A DNA stretch of 64,000 nt from contig OZ241746.1 of assembly GCA_965201045.1 (NCBI GenBank), forward strand, positions 2,852,001 through 2,916,000, read 5' to 3'. Shown here piece after piece: positions 1-10,441 of the stretch. Made by a program: the position numbers and the translations under genes. This DNA comes from JAPORK01 sp026710285. Lineage in GTDB: Bacteria > Pseudomonadota > Gammaproteobacteria > Pseudomonadales > Endozoicomonadaceae. Positions within the stretch are counted from its first letter, which is position 1. Every line of letters begins with the position of its first letter. Below the pieces are notes generated by a model. That model was given only the letters and a program-made list of their open reading frames with translations. It was not told the DNA's origin and searched no databases.

Positions 1-3000
1 ACTGCCAAAAGTGTAGCCATCACCTGCCGGATCTTCGCTGAGGAAATAACGCCCGTTTGGATTATACGTCCGATTACCAGCACCTAAAAACTGCCATCCT
101 GTAGCAGGATCTGTTCGTTCACCATCAAATCCCTGTAAAGTTTGCTGATACAAGGAATGTCTCTCAGATGCTTTATGCCATACCATACCGTAAGGGCTGT
201 AAGTATTGCGTTGCTGTAACTGATACTGGTTGTTATTGTTTTTTCTAAAAATACCCGACACATCACCTTTATAACTGTTTTCATAATATTCACTAATTAT
301 CCCATCCGTGGTTTTGGCTACTCCCAGATAACCGATGGTGTGTGTATCCTGTTCCGGGCTAATAATCTTTTCATTTATAAGTGTACTGCCACAGTAAAAA
401 AGATAACTGATACCTTGCGGACTTTTTTCCATTACTTCCTGTCCACTGCCATCATAATGATAATCACTCTGCTTCCCTGTAGATGAAATAACCCGGGTAA
501 TCTCATTCAATGCATTATAAGTGATGTGATTGTTTTGTCCGTCCACTGTCATGTTTCCAGCAGCATCATAAGTGAAATTTTGTATAACCGGTTCATTTTG
601 ATTCCAGGTAGTATTGATGCTTTGTAGGCGCAAAGGTAGAGATGAATTATTATAGCGATAACGGATTATTTTACTGACTGTTTGCTGCGGCGCTGGTTGT
701 AATGTTTCCTGAACGCTAGCGATTCGGTTCAATGGTGTAAAAGTGTAATCCTGACGGATAATAACCGGTGCCTGTGTCAATTTTGAGCTGGTAAGTGCTG
801 TGTCATGCGGGCATAAAGATAAATCCGCTGAGCCCTTACACTGCATGCTGACCAGATTATTCAGTAAATCATATTTATAGTAAAGTATACCGAATTGTTT
901 TTGTTCTGTGGTTTGACTGATCCTGATGATATTATCACTAATACCATAGGTTATTTTCCATTGCGATATCAGTTGTTTTTGCTGTGTATCGGTTATCTGA
1001 TCTGTATGTCCCCATGAATCATAATGAAGAGTACGATGCATACCGCTGCCATAATTAATGTATTTTACCCGAGAGAAATTATCATAGATAGGTGCAGATA
1101 ATATTTCAGTATGATCGTTTTTGTGTGAATGATAAGTAGTGCGGGAAATACGTCCCAGCCAGTCATATTGGGTTCCTGTTGTGTTACCATCAATATCTTT
1201 AGTGCTGACAACACGGCGGTTATTATCATATGTCCATTGTAATTTATAATCAGGATAATGGTGTATTCCGTTAAAGGTTAATTGTTTAGTTAGTCCGTCA
1301 TCACTATAGCAATATATTGTAGTACCCGTGACATCTATTCTTCTTGTTACATTTAAAGTAACAGGATTATAACTAAATATCCACTGTTGTTTATTGTCTG
1401 TTGACTGACTGATAGGTAGATTTAAGAGATTATACTGCCAGAAAAAAATATGCTGATTCGGTGTTGTAGTCGTAGCAATTTGTCCATCAGCTGTATAGGT
1501 ATAAACAGTACGCTTTCCATCTTCTCCTGCATGCCAGATCAGCTGTCCTGCTCTGTTATAACCTGCTGATGATAACAGATAATGTCCTCCTGAAACAGGA
1601 TAGATCCATGACTGTACAGTTTGTCCTGCCAGATTATAGACTGAATGCATCCGATTTCCTGCAGGATCAATGCTATCGGTTAATCGTCCCAGTGAATCAT
1701 AATGCTGTCTGACAATTCTGCCCGCAGGATTCTCTACTGTAATCCGTCTCCCTAATCCGTCATAAGTAATTGCAGAGATCAGGGCTTCAGGTTGTTTATC
1801 ACTATGAAGGCAGAGTGATTTTACTGAAGGTAACGGCGTGTTAGTGGCTGGTAATATCCATTGTTTGACGGGTTTACTCAGAATGTTAGCTCGTGAAACT
1901 GAGATAATAGAACGTTCACCCAGTCTATTTTGCCGATAACTGATCACACATCTGTCACTGTCATCATATTGCATAACAGTAATTCTGCCGTCAGGAAAAT
2001 GGACCCGGATAACTCTTCCTGTATCATCATAATCTTGTGTGGTGTCAAGTGTGGTTAACTGTCCTGATTTTTTAAAAGTATAGTGGCTTTTTCGGGTAAT
2101 ACGTCCATACTGATCATAATGATTTTTTTGTACTGGCCACCAGATTCCGGGTTGTTGCTTTCCTGTTTTGTCAATGGCTTCAGTGAAATTTGTTAGCATT
2201 CTTCCGGCACTGTCAAAAATAATTTTTTTCTGTAATCCATTCACAGCAGTAATTAATACCTGATTGATATTTTTAGACATTGTATAACTATAATAAATAC
2301 TGGCAGCAAAATCAGTTTTGACAGCACGTGTTGTTTTTATGAGTCGGTCCCACTGGTCATAGTAGTAACGATCACTGTATTTTTTTTCTGCATCTGTTAC
2401 CATCAACATCTGATTGGTAAACAAACTGATTGTGAGATAAGATGAAAAAAGACGTTTATTTTTAGAAATTTCAATAGAGCTATAAACTGTTTTAGTATAA
2501 CTATCCGGACTTTTCACATAGTAATAATTTTTGATTAGCGTATCAGTTGAGTCAGTTTCATTTTGCCTGCCTGTCAATACAGTCTGTTTTAACAGCCCAT
2601 AAGTCAACAGATCATTAGTATTATTGTAATAATAACAGGTTGTTGTGAGTTGTTGATTGCCAGATATCTCTGTTTGATGATCCAAAACAGCAATATAACC
2701 TTTACCGTTATAGTTAATTTCTTTTCGATAATAGTTTTGTGTTGTTACAGGTGGCAATGGATCTGTGCTAGTTTTACTATAAGCAGGATACAGTGTGGCA
2801 GATTCATTTAGTGTAGCAAAGGGCCATGCTACTGAAGCAGGAGGGCAGGCGGCATCACCATTTAACGGGCAATAATGGTTGATTGTTACACGTCCATAGA
2901 CATCTGTTTGTCTGGTGATTCTCCCCTGCGCATCATAACGAGCCATTACTGTGGTTATAGTAGGTTTGTCAGTTGTATCTCCCCAGACATGGGTTACTAT

Positions 3001-4338
3001 CTTTAAAGGCTGGCTGTAGGCAGCGGGTAAATCAGTAAAAGAACTGTGCGCACAACCATCACGCAGATCGGTACGACAAAAAAAATAGTGCGCGGCTGAT
3101 AAAATACGCCCAGTCCTGTCACTGACCTGCTGTTCGTCTGTCATCAGATGGTATTTGTTGTAAGTACGAATTTCCCGTATAAGACCATTGTCCTGCTCAG
3201 TTTGATAGGTATAACTGACTGGTGCTTCAAATAACCTGTCTTTTGGTGAAGCGATGGTAATCTTCAGTCCGGCATTAAAACCAAGATAGTTGTGTTCATT
3301 AAGATTTGTCTTACCATACCGGTAACGGCTGATCATTAATGGTTGACCGAAACCCGGATCAGTTGTTTCTTTTACCACAGCACACAGTGCATGCACGGGT
3401 AAAGAATTATTTACAGGCATTTTTATTTCATTGCGGCAATTATAATTAATTCGACTTTTTAATCCTGTTGGATAATCAACGCCGGTCATAAAATGTTGAA
3501 TATAGTGGAAATAAATACCACGATTTGTATCTTCATTAAAAGAAGGCAGTGTGATACTGTGTATTTCATTATTTGTTTTATGAATTAATAGGCAAATTGG
3601 TTGTCCATTATTTCCCTGATTAATGACTTTAATAGCGTTATTTGTTCTGTGTAGTTTAATGGTATGTCCCTGATCATCTTTTATTGACTTGAGTAAATGC
3701 GTACCGGAGATATAATCAAAGTAAACACTCCATCCATCCTGTTGTTCTAGGCGGGTTTCATAACCTTCATGATTTAATGTTTCCCGTAAACCATTGGCAT
3801 AAGTAATCACAAAATGTGTACTGATATCTCCCTGAATAAATATATCATGCAATTTATGGTATAATGGCTGCCAGTGATGACTGGCTTGTTTTTTTAAATA
3901 AAAGTTCTGTCCAAAAGATGTAGTTAGCTGATGAGTGATCGGATTAAAATGAGTTAAATTCCAGCTCCAGCCTGTTCCAAGTCCGTCAGGATTAGCCAGA
4001 GCAGCGCTGCTGTAGTTAACATGAAGATTAATATCCGGACCATGACCTAAATTGCTAAGCATACTTCCTGTTTTTACCCAGGTATTGAGAATACCTGTAC
4101 GTGGATCAACAGTGGTTCCCCACACTTTTTTAAAATTAAATGCATTGGACCAAGGGGCAGAAGTTGTTGTAGTTTCAGTTTTTACATGTTGTACTGATAC
4201 TTGTTTTTTTTCTATTTGTAAAAAGTTTGTATGCTGTATAGCATCGCTTAACACGGTATATGTAAAAAGAACGATAAACAATAATGTTCTTAAATTTAAA
4301 AAACAGAATAGTTTTTGTCTTTTTTTATAAAAGAGCAT
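1..4338 (-). CDS. RHS/YD-repeat secreted protein, copy 1 (3' end beyond window)
   Basis: This reading frame opens at the ATG at 4336-4338 (MLFYKKRQK) and stays open to the left edge, about 1446 codons. The missing part is the C-terminal ~380 residues, judging by copies 2 and 3. It starts with a signal-peptide-like segment (basic start, then a run of Leu/Phe/Ile) and continues with a long series of YD repeats (YDxxGR, DxxGR). These are the hallmark of RHS and polymorphic-toxin shell proteins, which form a beta-cage around a C-terminal payload. Relative to copies 2 and 3 it lacks about 37 codons just after the signal peptide (between QIE and VSVQ), an in-frame deletion that removes a basic KRKRQ-containing stretch. 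The body is otherwise almost identical to the other copies. Function is inferred from the family only: a secreted shell for a variable tip. Confidence 0.85.
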   Translation of the reverse strand, partial: MLFYKKRQKLFCFLNLRTLLFIVLFTYTVLSDAIQHTNFLQIEKKQVSVQHVKTETTTTSAPWSNAFNFKKVWGTTVDPRTGILNTWVKTGSMLSNLGHGPDINLHVNYSSAALANPDGLGTGWSWNLTHFNPITHQLTTSFGQNFYLKKQASHHWQPLYHKLHDIFIQGDISTHFVITYANGLRETLNHEGYETRLEQQDGWSVYFDYISGTHLLKSIKDDQGHTIKLHRTNNAIKVINQGNNGQPICLLIHKTNNEIHSITLPSFNEDTNRGIYFHYIQHFMTGVDYPTGLKSRINYNCRNEIKMPVNNSLPVHALCAVVKETTDPGFGQPLMISRYRYGKTNLNEHNYLGFNAGLKITIASPKDRLFEAPVSYTYQTEQDNGLIREIRTYNKYHLMTDEQQVSDRTGRILSAAHYFFCRTDLRDGCAHSSFTDLPAAYSQPLKIVTHVWGDTTDKPTITTVMARYDAQGRITRQTDVYGRVTINHYCPLNGDAACPPASVAWPFATLNESATLYPAYSKTSTDPLPPVTTQNYYRKEINYNGKGYIAVLDHQTEISGNQQLTTTCYYYNNTNDLLTYGLLKQTVLTGRQNETDSTDTLIKNYYYVKSPDSYTKTVYSSIEISKNKRLFSSYLTISLFTNQMLMVTDAEKKYSDRYYYDQWDRLIKTTRAVKTDFAASIYYSYTMSKNINQVLITAVNGLQKKIIFDSAGRMLTNFTEAIDKTGKQQPGIWWPVQKNHYDQYGRITRKSHYTFKKSGQLTTLDTTQDYDDTGRVIRVHFPDGRITVMQYDDSDRCVISYRQNRLGERSIISVSRANILSKPVKQWILPATNTPLPSVKSLCLHSDKQPEALISAITYDGLGRRITVENPAGRIVRQHYDSLGRLTDSIDPAGNRMHSVYNLAGQTVQSWIYPVSGGHYLLSSAGYNRAGQLIWHAGEDGKRTVYTYTADGQIATTTTPNQHIFFWQYNLLNLPISQSTDNKQQWIFSYNPVTLNVTRRIDVTGTTIYCYSDDGLTKQLTFNGIHHYPDYKLQWTYDNNRRVVSTKDIDGNTTGTQYDWLGRISRTTYHSHKNDHTEILSAPIYDNFSRVKYINYGSGMHRTLHYDSWGHTDQITDTQQKQLISQWKITYGISDNIIRISQTTEQKQFGILYYKYDLLNNLVSMQCKGSADLSLCPHDTALTSSKLTQAPVIIRQDYTFTPLNRIASVQETLQPAPQQTVSKIIRYRYNNSSLPLRLQSINTTWNQNEPVIQNFTYDAAGNMTVDGQNNHITYNALNEITRVISSTGKQSDYHYDGSGQEVMEKSPQGISYLFYCGSTLINEKIISPEQDTHTIGYLGVAKTTDGIISEYYENSYKGDVSGIFRKNNNNQYQLQQRNTYSPYGMVWHKASERHSLYQQTLQGFDGERTDPATGWQFLGAGNRTYNPNGRYFLSEDPAGDGYTFGS

Positions 4339-4590
4339 GAATACAGATTACCTAAAATATTAAATACTAGTTTGAAAATTATATATAACAAAGAAATTCC
4401 AGATTGTTTCCTCTGTATGTTAATCTTTAAGCATTTAAAATTGAAAAAATATAATGTTTTGATTAATAAAATTTTTTATTTTAGCAGACTGCTCATTTCA
4501 GAAGTATTTTAGTGTTATCTGCGGATAAAGTTTATATGAATAACAGGCATAATAAAATGTACATTACTTCAAAAGCTTTAAATACATTTT
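4339..4590. repeat. Spacer of the RHS tandem array, conserved with 10189-10441
   Basis: This 252-bp gap lies upstream of copy 1 and downstream of copy 2. It is clearly homologous, with scattered substitutions, to the gap at 10189-10441, so the duplicated unit includes intergenic DNA. No immunity-type ORF is present. It must hold the promoter of copy 1, but I cannot place a convincing -35/-10 pair. Confidence 0.7.
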
Positions 4591-7500
4591 TTATACTATA
4601 CGCATATAGCCGTGAAAGTTTTTATCAAAAGTTGTAAAAAATAAGTCTTTTAGTTGATCAGAGTCGATTGTTTCCAGCCGTATACCTTCATCGTTACAAA
4701 AATTATAAACATACCAATGTTCTGGTTCTAAATAGCTATACATTATTTTTCTCACTAAGGTTATATGTTTTGGACTAAAAACTAAAAAATAATGATTACT
4801 ATACTTTGAAAGTGTAGCAACGAAAGAACTGTAGCAATTGAGGTTGATATTAAAACGACATCCGCAGGCTCTTGTCGGATACAGGATTTGTATTAAAGCA
4901 TTAAGATAAGGGTTTTGTGATGAAAATCTTCCAATCCACCATGGATTCATTTCCCGGACAGATAAAAAGTTTGCCAGTGCAGCGACAGGAAGAGATAGCC
5001 GGGCATGGTAGTAGCCCACTAAAATACTGGCAGTGTCACACGCCACATTATTTTTAAAGTATTTCCGTAATACAAGCCACACCCATGAAGTCGTATCCAA
5101 ACTATCTAATTTTAAATAACCTTGCCCCTTATGTGCATAGTAACAGTGTGAATATTGCAAGATCTGACTTATTGTTGAAGTAGTAGGGGAAGGATCATAT
5201 AGTTGTGGAATAAGATGATCCTCTGTGAGCTGCTGTTCAGAAATACCTGCAAAAAAATTTTCTGAAGTCTCCTCTGCTGGTGTTCCTTCCTTGACCAGAA
5301 GCGCTAGTGCTTCGCTTGTTGAGCGTCTTACTGAAAGCATTCTGCAGGGAGTTTGAATAATCAGGCTGTTTTCCATGGCAAAGGAGATAAGATCAATTGC
5401 TCCGGCGGCAACAGTGGTGACCATTTCTGCCATACCAATAATTTTTCCTGCGATATTAAGCCCTTTATTAGCAGGCATTGCGGCAGCTACAACAGGAATA
5501 CTGCCGATAGTTGCTGTACCTGCCACAACCCCTGCCAGCGCAGCACTACCTGCACCGGCAGCAGCGGCTCCCATGGTGGCAACAGTACACCCTGCCTGAA
5601 TAACGGCTGCGGTAATATTGGCCCAGCGTTGATGTAGTGCGCTTAATCCCACTGTACTGATATAACCGGTCCATTTAAAAATTTCTCCCAGCCATTTAGG
5701 GCTGTTACCAGACGGATCGGTATTCATGATTGGATTATTACTGCCAAAAGTGTAGCCATCACCTGCCGGATCTTCGCTGAGGAAATAACGCCCGTTTGGA
5801 TTATACGTCCGATTACCAGCACCTAAAAACTGCCATCCTGTAGCAGGATCTGTTCGTTCACCATCAAATCCCTGTAAAGTTTGCTGATACAAGGAATGTC
5901 TCTCAGATGCTTTATGCCATACCATACCGTAAGGGCTGTAAGTATTGCGTTGCTGTAACTGATACTGGTTATTATTGTTTTTTCTAAAAATACCCGACAT
6001 ATCACCTTTATAACTGTTTTCATAATATTCACTAATTATCCCATCCGTGGTTTTGGCTACTCCCAGATAACCGATGGTGTGTGTATCCTGTTCCGGGCTA
6101 ATAATCTTTTCATTTATAAGTGTACTGCCACAGTAAAAAAGATAACTGATACCTTGCGGACTTTTTTCCATTACTTCCTGTCCACTGCCATCATAATGAT
6201 AATCACTCTGCTTCCCTGTAGATGAAATAACCCGGGTAATCTCATTCAATGCATTATAAGTGATGTGATTGTTTTGTCCGTCCACTGTCATGTTTCCAGC
6301 AGCATCATAAGTGAAATTTTGTATAACCGGTTCATTTTGATTCCAGGTAGTATTGATGCTTTGTAGGCGCAAAGGTAGAGATGAATTATTATAGCGATAA
6401 CGGATTACTTTACTGACTGTTTGCTGCGGTACTGGTTGTAATATTTCCTGAATGCTGGCGATTCGGTTCAACGGTGTAAAAGTGTAATCCTGACGGGTAA
6501 TAACCGGTGCCTGTGTCAGTTTTGAGCTGGTAAGTGCTGTATCATGTGGGCATAAAGATAGATCCGCTGAGCCCTTACACTGCATGCTGACCAGATTATC
6601 CAGTAAATCATATTTATAGTAAAGTATACCGAATTGTTTTTGTTCTGTGGTTTGACTGATCCTGATGATATTATCACTAATACCATAGGTTATTTTCCAT
6701 TGCGATATCAGTTGTTTTTGCTGCGTATCGGTTATCTGATCTGTATGTCCCCATGAATCATAATGAAGAGTACGATGCATACCGCTGCCATAATTAATGT
6801 ATTTTACCCGAGAGAAATTATCATAGATGGGTGCAGATAATATTTCAGTATGATCGTTTTGGTATGAATGATAAGTAGTACGAGAAATACGTCCCAGCCA
6901 GTCATATTGGGTTCCTGTTGTGTTACCATCAATATCTTTAGTGCTGACAACACGGCGGTTATTATCATATGTCCATTGTAATTTATAATCAGGATAATAG
7001 TGTATTCCGTTAAAGGTTAATTGTTTAGTTAGTCCGTCATCACTGTAGCAATACATTGTAGTACCCGTGACATCTGTTTTTCTTGTTACATTTAAAGTAA
7101 CAGGATTATAACTAAATATCCACTGTTGTTTATTGTCTGTTGACTGACTGATAGGTAGATTTAAGAGATTATACTGCCAGAAAAAAATATGCTGATTCGG
7201 TGTTGTAGTCGTAGCAATTTGTCCATCAGCTGTATAGGTATAAACAGTACGCTTTCCATCTTCTCCTGCATGCCAGATCAGCTGTCCTGCTCTGTTATAA
7301 CCTGCTGATGATAACAGATAATGTCCTCCTGAAACAGGATAGATCCATGACTGTACAGTTTGTCCTGCCAGATTATAGACTGAATGCATCCGATTTCCTG
7401 CAGGATCAATGCTATCGGTTAATCGTCCCAGTGAATCATAATGCTGTCTGACAATTCTGCCGGCAGGATCCTCTACTGTAATCTGTCTCCCTAATCCGTC

Positions 7501-10188
7501 ATAAGTAATTGCAGAGATCAGGGCTTCAGGTTGTTTATCACTATGAAGGCAGAGTGATTTTACTGAAGGTAACGGCGTGTTAGTGGCTGGTAATATCCAT
7601 TGTTTGACGGGTTTACTCAGAATGTTAGCTCGTGAAACTGAGATAATAGAACGTTCACTCTGTCTATTTTGCTGATAACTGATCACACATCTGTCACTGT
7701 CATCATATTGCATTACAGTAATTCTGCCGTCAGGAAAATGGACCCGGATAACTCTTCCTGTATCATCATAATCTTGTGTGGTGTCAAGTGTGGTTAACTG
7801 TCCTGATTTTTTAAAAGTATAGTGGCTTTGTCGGGTAATACGTCCATACTGATCATAATGATTTTTTTGTACTGGCCACCAGATTCCGGGTTGTTGCTTT
7901 CCTGTTTTGTCAATGGCTTCAGTGAAATTTGTTAGCATTCTTCCGGCACTGTCAAAAATAATTTTTTTCTGTAATCCATTCACAGCAGTAATTAATACCT
8001 GATTGATATTTTTAGACATTGTATAACTATAATAAATACTGGCAGCAAAATCAGTTTTGACAGCACGTGTTGTTTTTATGAGTCGGTCCCACTTATCATA
8101 GTAGTAACGATCACTGTATTTTTTTTCTGCATCTGTTACCATCAACATCTGATTGGTAAACAAACTGATTGTGAGATAAGATGAAAAAAGACGTTTATTT
8201 TTAGAAATTTCAACAGAGCTATAAACTGTTTTAGTATAACTATCCGGACTTTTCACATAATAATAATTTTTGATTAGCGTATCAGCTGAGTCGGTTTCAT
8301 TTTGCCTGCCTGTCAATACAGTCTGTTTTAACAACCCATAAGTCAACAGATCATCAGGATTATTGTAATAATAACGGGTTGTTGTGAGTTGTTGATTGCC
8401 AGATATCTCTGTTTGATGATCCAAAACAGCTATATAACCTTTACCGTTATAGTTAATTTCTTTTCGATAATAGTTTTGTGTTGTTACAGGTGGCAATGGA
8501 TCTGTGCTGGTTTTACTATAAGCAGGATACAATGTAGCAGATTCAGTTAGTGTAGCAAAAGGCCATGCTGCTGAAGCAGGAGGGCAGGCGGCATCACCAT
8601 TTAACGGACAATAATGGTTAATTGTTACACGCCCATAGACATCTGTTTGTCTGGTGATTCTCCCCTGCGCATCATAACGAGCCATTACTGTGGTTATAGT
8701 AGGTTTGTCAGTTGTATCTCCCCAGACACGGGTTACTATCTTTAAAGGCTGGCTGTAGGCAGCGGGTAAATCATTAAAAGAGCTGTGTGCACAACCATCA
8801 TACTGGTCTGTACGACAAAAGAAGTAGTGCACAGATGATAAAATACGCCCAGTCCTGTCACTGACCTGCTGTTCGTCTGTCATCAGATGGTATTTGTTGT
8901 AAGTACGAATTTCCCGTATAAGACCATTCTCCTCCTCAGTTTGATAAGTATAACTGACCGGTGCTTCAAATAGCCTGTCTTTTGGTGAAGCGATGGTAAT
9001 CTTCAGTCCGGCATTAAAACCAAGATAGTTGTGTTCATTAAGATTTGTCTTACCATACCGGTAACGGCTGATCATTAATGGTTGACCAAAACCCGGGTCA
9101 GTTGTTTCTTTTACCACAGCACACAGTGCATGCACGGGTAAAGAATTATTTGCAGGCATTTTTATTTCATTGCTGCAATTATAATTAATTTGACTTTTTA
9201 ATCCTGTTGGATAATCAACGCCGGTCATAAAATGTTGAATATAGTGGAAATAAATACCACGATTTGTATCTTCATTAAAAGAAGGCAGTGTGATACTGTG
9301 TATTTCATTATTTGTTTTATGAATTAATAGGTAAATTGGTTGTCCATTATTTCCCTGACTAATGACTTTAATAGCGTTATTTTTTCTGTGTAGTTTAATG
9401 GTATGTCCCTGATCATCTTTTATTGACTTGAGTAAATGCGTACCGGAGATATAATCAAAGTAAACACTCCATCCATCCTGTTGTTCCAGGCGGGTTTCAT
9501 AACCTTCATGATTTAATGTTTCCCGTAAACCATTGGCATAAGTAATCACAAAATGTGTACTGGTATCTCCCTGAATAAATATATCATGCAATTTATGGTA
9601 TAATGGCTGCCAGTGATGACTGGCTTGTTTTTTTAAATAAAAGTTCTGTCCAAAAGATGTAGTTAGCTGATGAGTGATCGGATTAAAATGAGTTAAATTC
9701 CAGCTCCAGCCTGTTCCCAGTCCGTCCGGATTAGCTAGAGTAGCACTATTGTAGTTAACATGAAGATTAATATCCGGACCATGACCTAAATTGCTAAGCA
9801 TACTTCCTGTTTTTACCCAGGTATTGAGAATACCTGTACGTGGATCAACAGTAGTTCCCCACACTTTTTTAAAATTAAATGCATTGGACCAGGGGGCAGA
9901 AGTCGTTGTGGTTGCAGTCTTTAAATCTTGTACTGATACTCGTTTTTCTTTTGCAGAAAAAGTATTATAATTATTTTTTACTTGTCGTTTTCTTTTGTTT
10001 GAAATATTTCTTGTATCTTTGTCTGCATATTGATAGTAAGTTATATTATCTTGTTGGTTTTCTATTTGTGAAAATGATGTATGCTGTATAGCATTGCTTA
10101 ACACTGTATATGTGAAAAATACGATAAATAATAATTTTCTTAAATTAAAAAAACAGAATAGTTTTTGTCTTTTTTTATAAAAGAGCAT
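4591..10188 (-). CDS. RHS/YD-repeat secreted protein, copy 2
   Basis: This 1865-residue protein starts at MLFYKKRQK, the same start as its paralogues. Order of parts: signal peptide (~1-35); a basic linker with KRKRQ; an N-terminal RHS region containing VDPRTG; and many YD repeats (YDGLGR, YDSLGR, YDDTGR) running to about residue 1495, which close with the RHS-core motif GRYFLSEDPAGDG and NPIMNTDPSGNSP. Then comes an Ala/Gly-rich hydrophobic stretch (~1530-1605), and a C-terminal region whose last ~95 residues differ from copy 3. Conserved islands in that tip are KHITLV and WYVYNFC-DEGIRL, which faintly recall the His and Asp/Asn regions of papain-like effectors; no catalytic Cys is obvious, so no activity is claimed. 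Interbacterial RHS toxins normally have an immunity gene directly downstream; only 252 bp separate this gene from copy 1. Confidence 0.9.
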   Translation of the reverse strand: MLFYKKRQKLFCFFNLRKLLFIVFFTYTVLSNAIQHTSFSQIENQQDNITYYQYADKDTRNISNKRKRQVKNNYNTFSAKEKRVSVQDLKTATTTTSAPWSNAFNFKKVWGTTVDPRTGILNTWVKTGSMLSNLGHGPDINLHVNYNSATLANPDGLGTGWSWNLTHFNPITHQLTTSFGQNFYLKKQASHHWQPLYHKLHDIFIQGDTSTHFVITYANGLRETLNHEGYETRLEQQDGWSVYFDYISGTHLLKSIKDDQGHTIKLHRKNNAIKVISQGNNGQPIYLLIHKTNNEIHSITLPSFNEDTNRGIYFHYIQHFMTGVDYPTGLKSQINYNCSNEIKMPANNSLPVHALCAVVKETTDPGFGQPLMISRYRYGKTNLNEHNYLGFNAGLKITIASPKDRLFEAPVSYTYQTEEENGLIREIRTYNKYHLMTDEQQVSDRTGRILSSVHYFFCRTDQYDGCAHSSFNDLPAAYSQPLKIVTRVWGDTTDKPTITTVMARYDAQGRITRQTDVYGRVTINHYCPLNGDAACPPASAAWPFATLTESATLYPAYSKTSTDPLPPVTTQNYYRKEINYNGKGYIAVLDHQTEISGNQQLTTTRYYYNNPDDLLTYGLLKQTVLTGRQNETDSADTLIKNYYYVKSPDSYTKTVYSSVEISKNKRLFSSYLTISLFTNQMLMVTDAEKKYSDRYYYDKWDRLIKTTRAVKTDFAASIYYSYTMSKNINQVLITAVNGLQKKIIFDSAGRMLTNFTEAIDKTGKQQPGIWWPVQKNHYDQYGRITRQSHYTFKKSGQLTTLDTTQDYDDTGRVIRVHFPDGRITVMQYDDSDRCVISYQQNRQSERSIISVSRANILSKPVKQWILPATNTPLPSVKSLCLHSDKQPEALISAITYDGLGRQITVEDPAGRIVRQHYDSLGRLTDSIDPAGNRMHSVYNLAGQTVQSWIYPVSGGHYLLSSAGYNRAGQLIWHAGEDGKRTVYTYTADGQIATTTTPNQHIFFWQYNLLNLPISQSTDNKQQWIFSYNPVTLNVTRKTDVTGTTMYCYSDDGLTKQLTFNGIHYYPDYKLQWTYDNNRRVVSTKDIDGNTTGTQYDWLGRISRTTYHSYQNDHTEILSAPIYDNFSRVKYINYGSGMHRTLHYDSWGHTDQITDTQQKQLISQWKITYGISDNIIRISQTTEQKQFGILYYKYDLLDNLVSMQCKGSADLSLCPHDTALTSSKLTQAPVITRQDYTFTPLNRIASIQEILQPVPQQTVSKVIRYRYNNSSLPLRLQSINTTWNQNEPVIQNFTYDAAGNMTVDGQNNHITYNALNEITRVISSTGKQSDYHYDGSGQEVMEKSPQGISYLFYCGSTLINEKIISPEQDTHTIGYLGVAKTTDGIISEYYENSYKGDMSGIFRKNNNNQYQLQQRNTYSPYGMVWHKASERHSLYQQTLQGFDGERTDPATGWQFLGAGNRTYNPNGRYFLSEDPAGDGYTFGSNNPIMNTDPSGNSPKWLGEIFKWTGYISTVGLSALHQRWANITAAVIQAGCTVATMGAAAAGAGSAALAGVVAGTATIGSIPVVAAAMPANKGLNIAGKIIGMAEMVTTVAAGAIDLISFAMENSLIIQTPCRMLSVRRSTSEALALLVKEGTPAEETSENFFAGISEQQLTEDHLIPQLYDPSPTTSTISQILQYSHCYYAHKGQGYLKLDSLDTTSWVWLVLRKYFKNNVACDTASILVGYYHARLSLPVAALANFLSVREMNPWWIGRFSSQNPYLNALIQILYPTRACGCRFNINLNCYSSFVATLSKYSNHYFLVFSPKHITLVRKIMYSYLEPEHWYVYNFCNDEGIRLETIDSDQLKDLFFTTFDKNFHGYMRIV

Positions 10189-10441
10189 GAATACATATTA
10201 CCTAAAATATTAAATACCAGGTTGAAAATTATGTATAACAAATAAATACCAGGTCACTTTTTCTGTATGTTAATCTTTAAACATTTAAAACTGAAAAAAT
10301 ATAATACTTTGATTTATAAGATTTTTTGATTTTAGCAGACTGCTCATTTCAGAACTATTTTATTGTTATCTACGGATAAAGTTTATATGAATAACAGAGA
10401 TAATAAAATGTACATTACTTCAAAAACTTTAAATACATTTT
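10189..10441. repeat. Spacer of the RHS tandem array
   Basis: This 253-bp gap between copies 2 and 3 is homologous to 4339-4590. It holds no ORF. The homology stops right at the start codon of copy 3, whose upstream DNA (16040 onward) is unrelated. That marks the edge of the amplified unit. Confidence 0.7.

Noticed and set aside
4339..4590. Immunity gene for the RHS tips
   Set aside because: The gap is only 252 bp, no conserved frame exists in both spacers, and the short plus-strand frame here (from 4315) is not kept in the second spacer.
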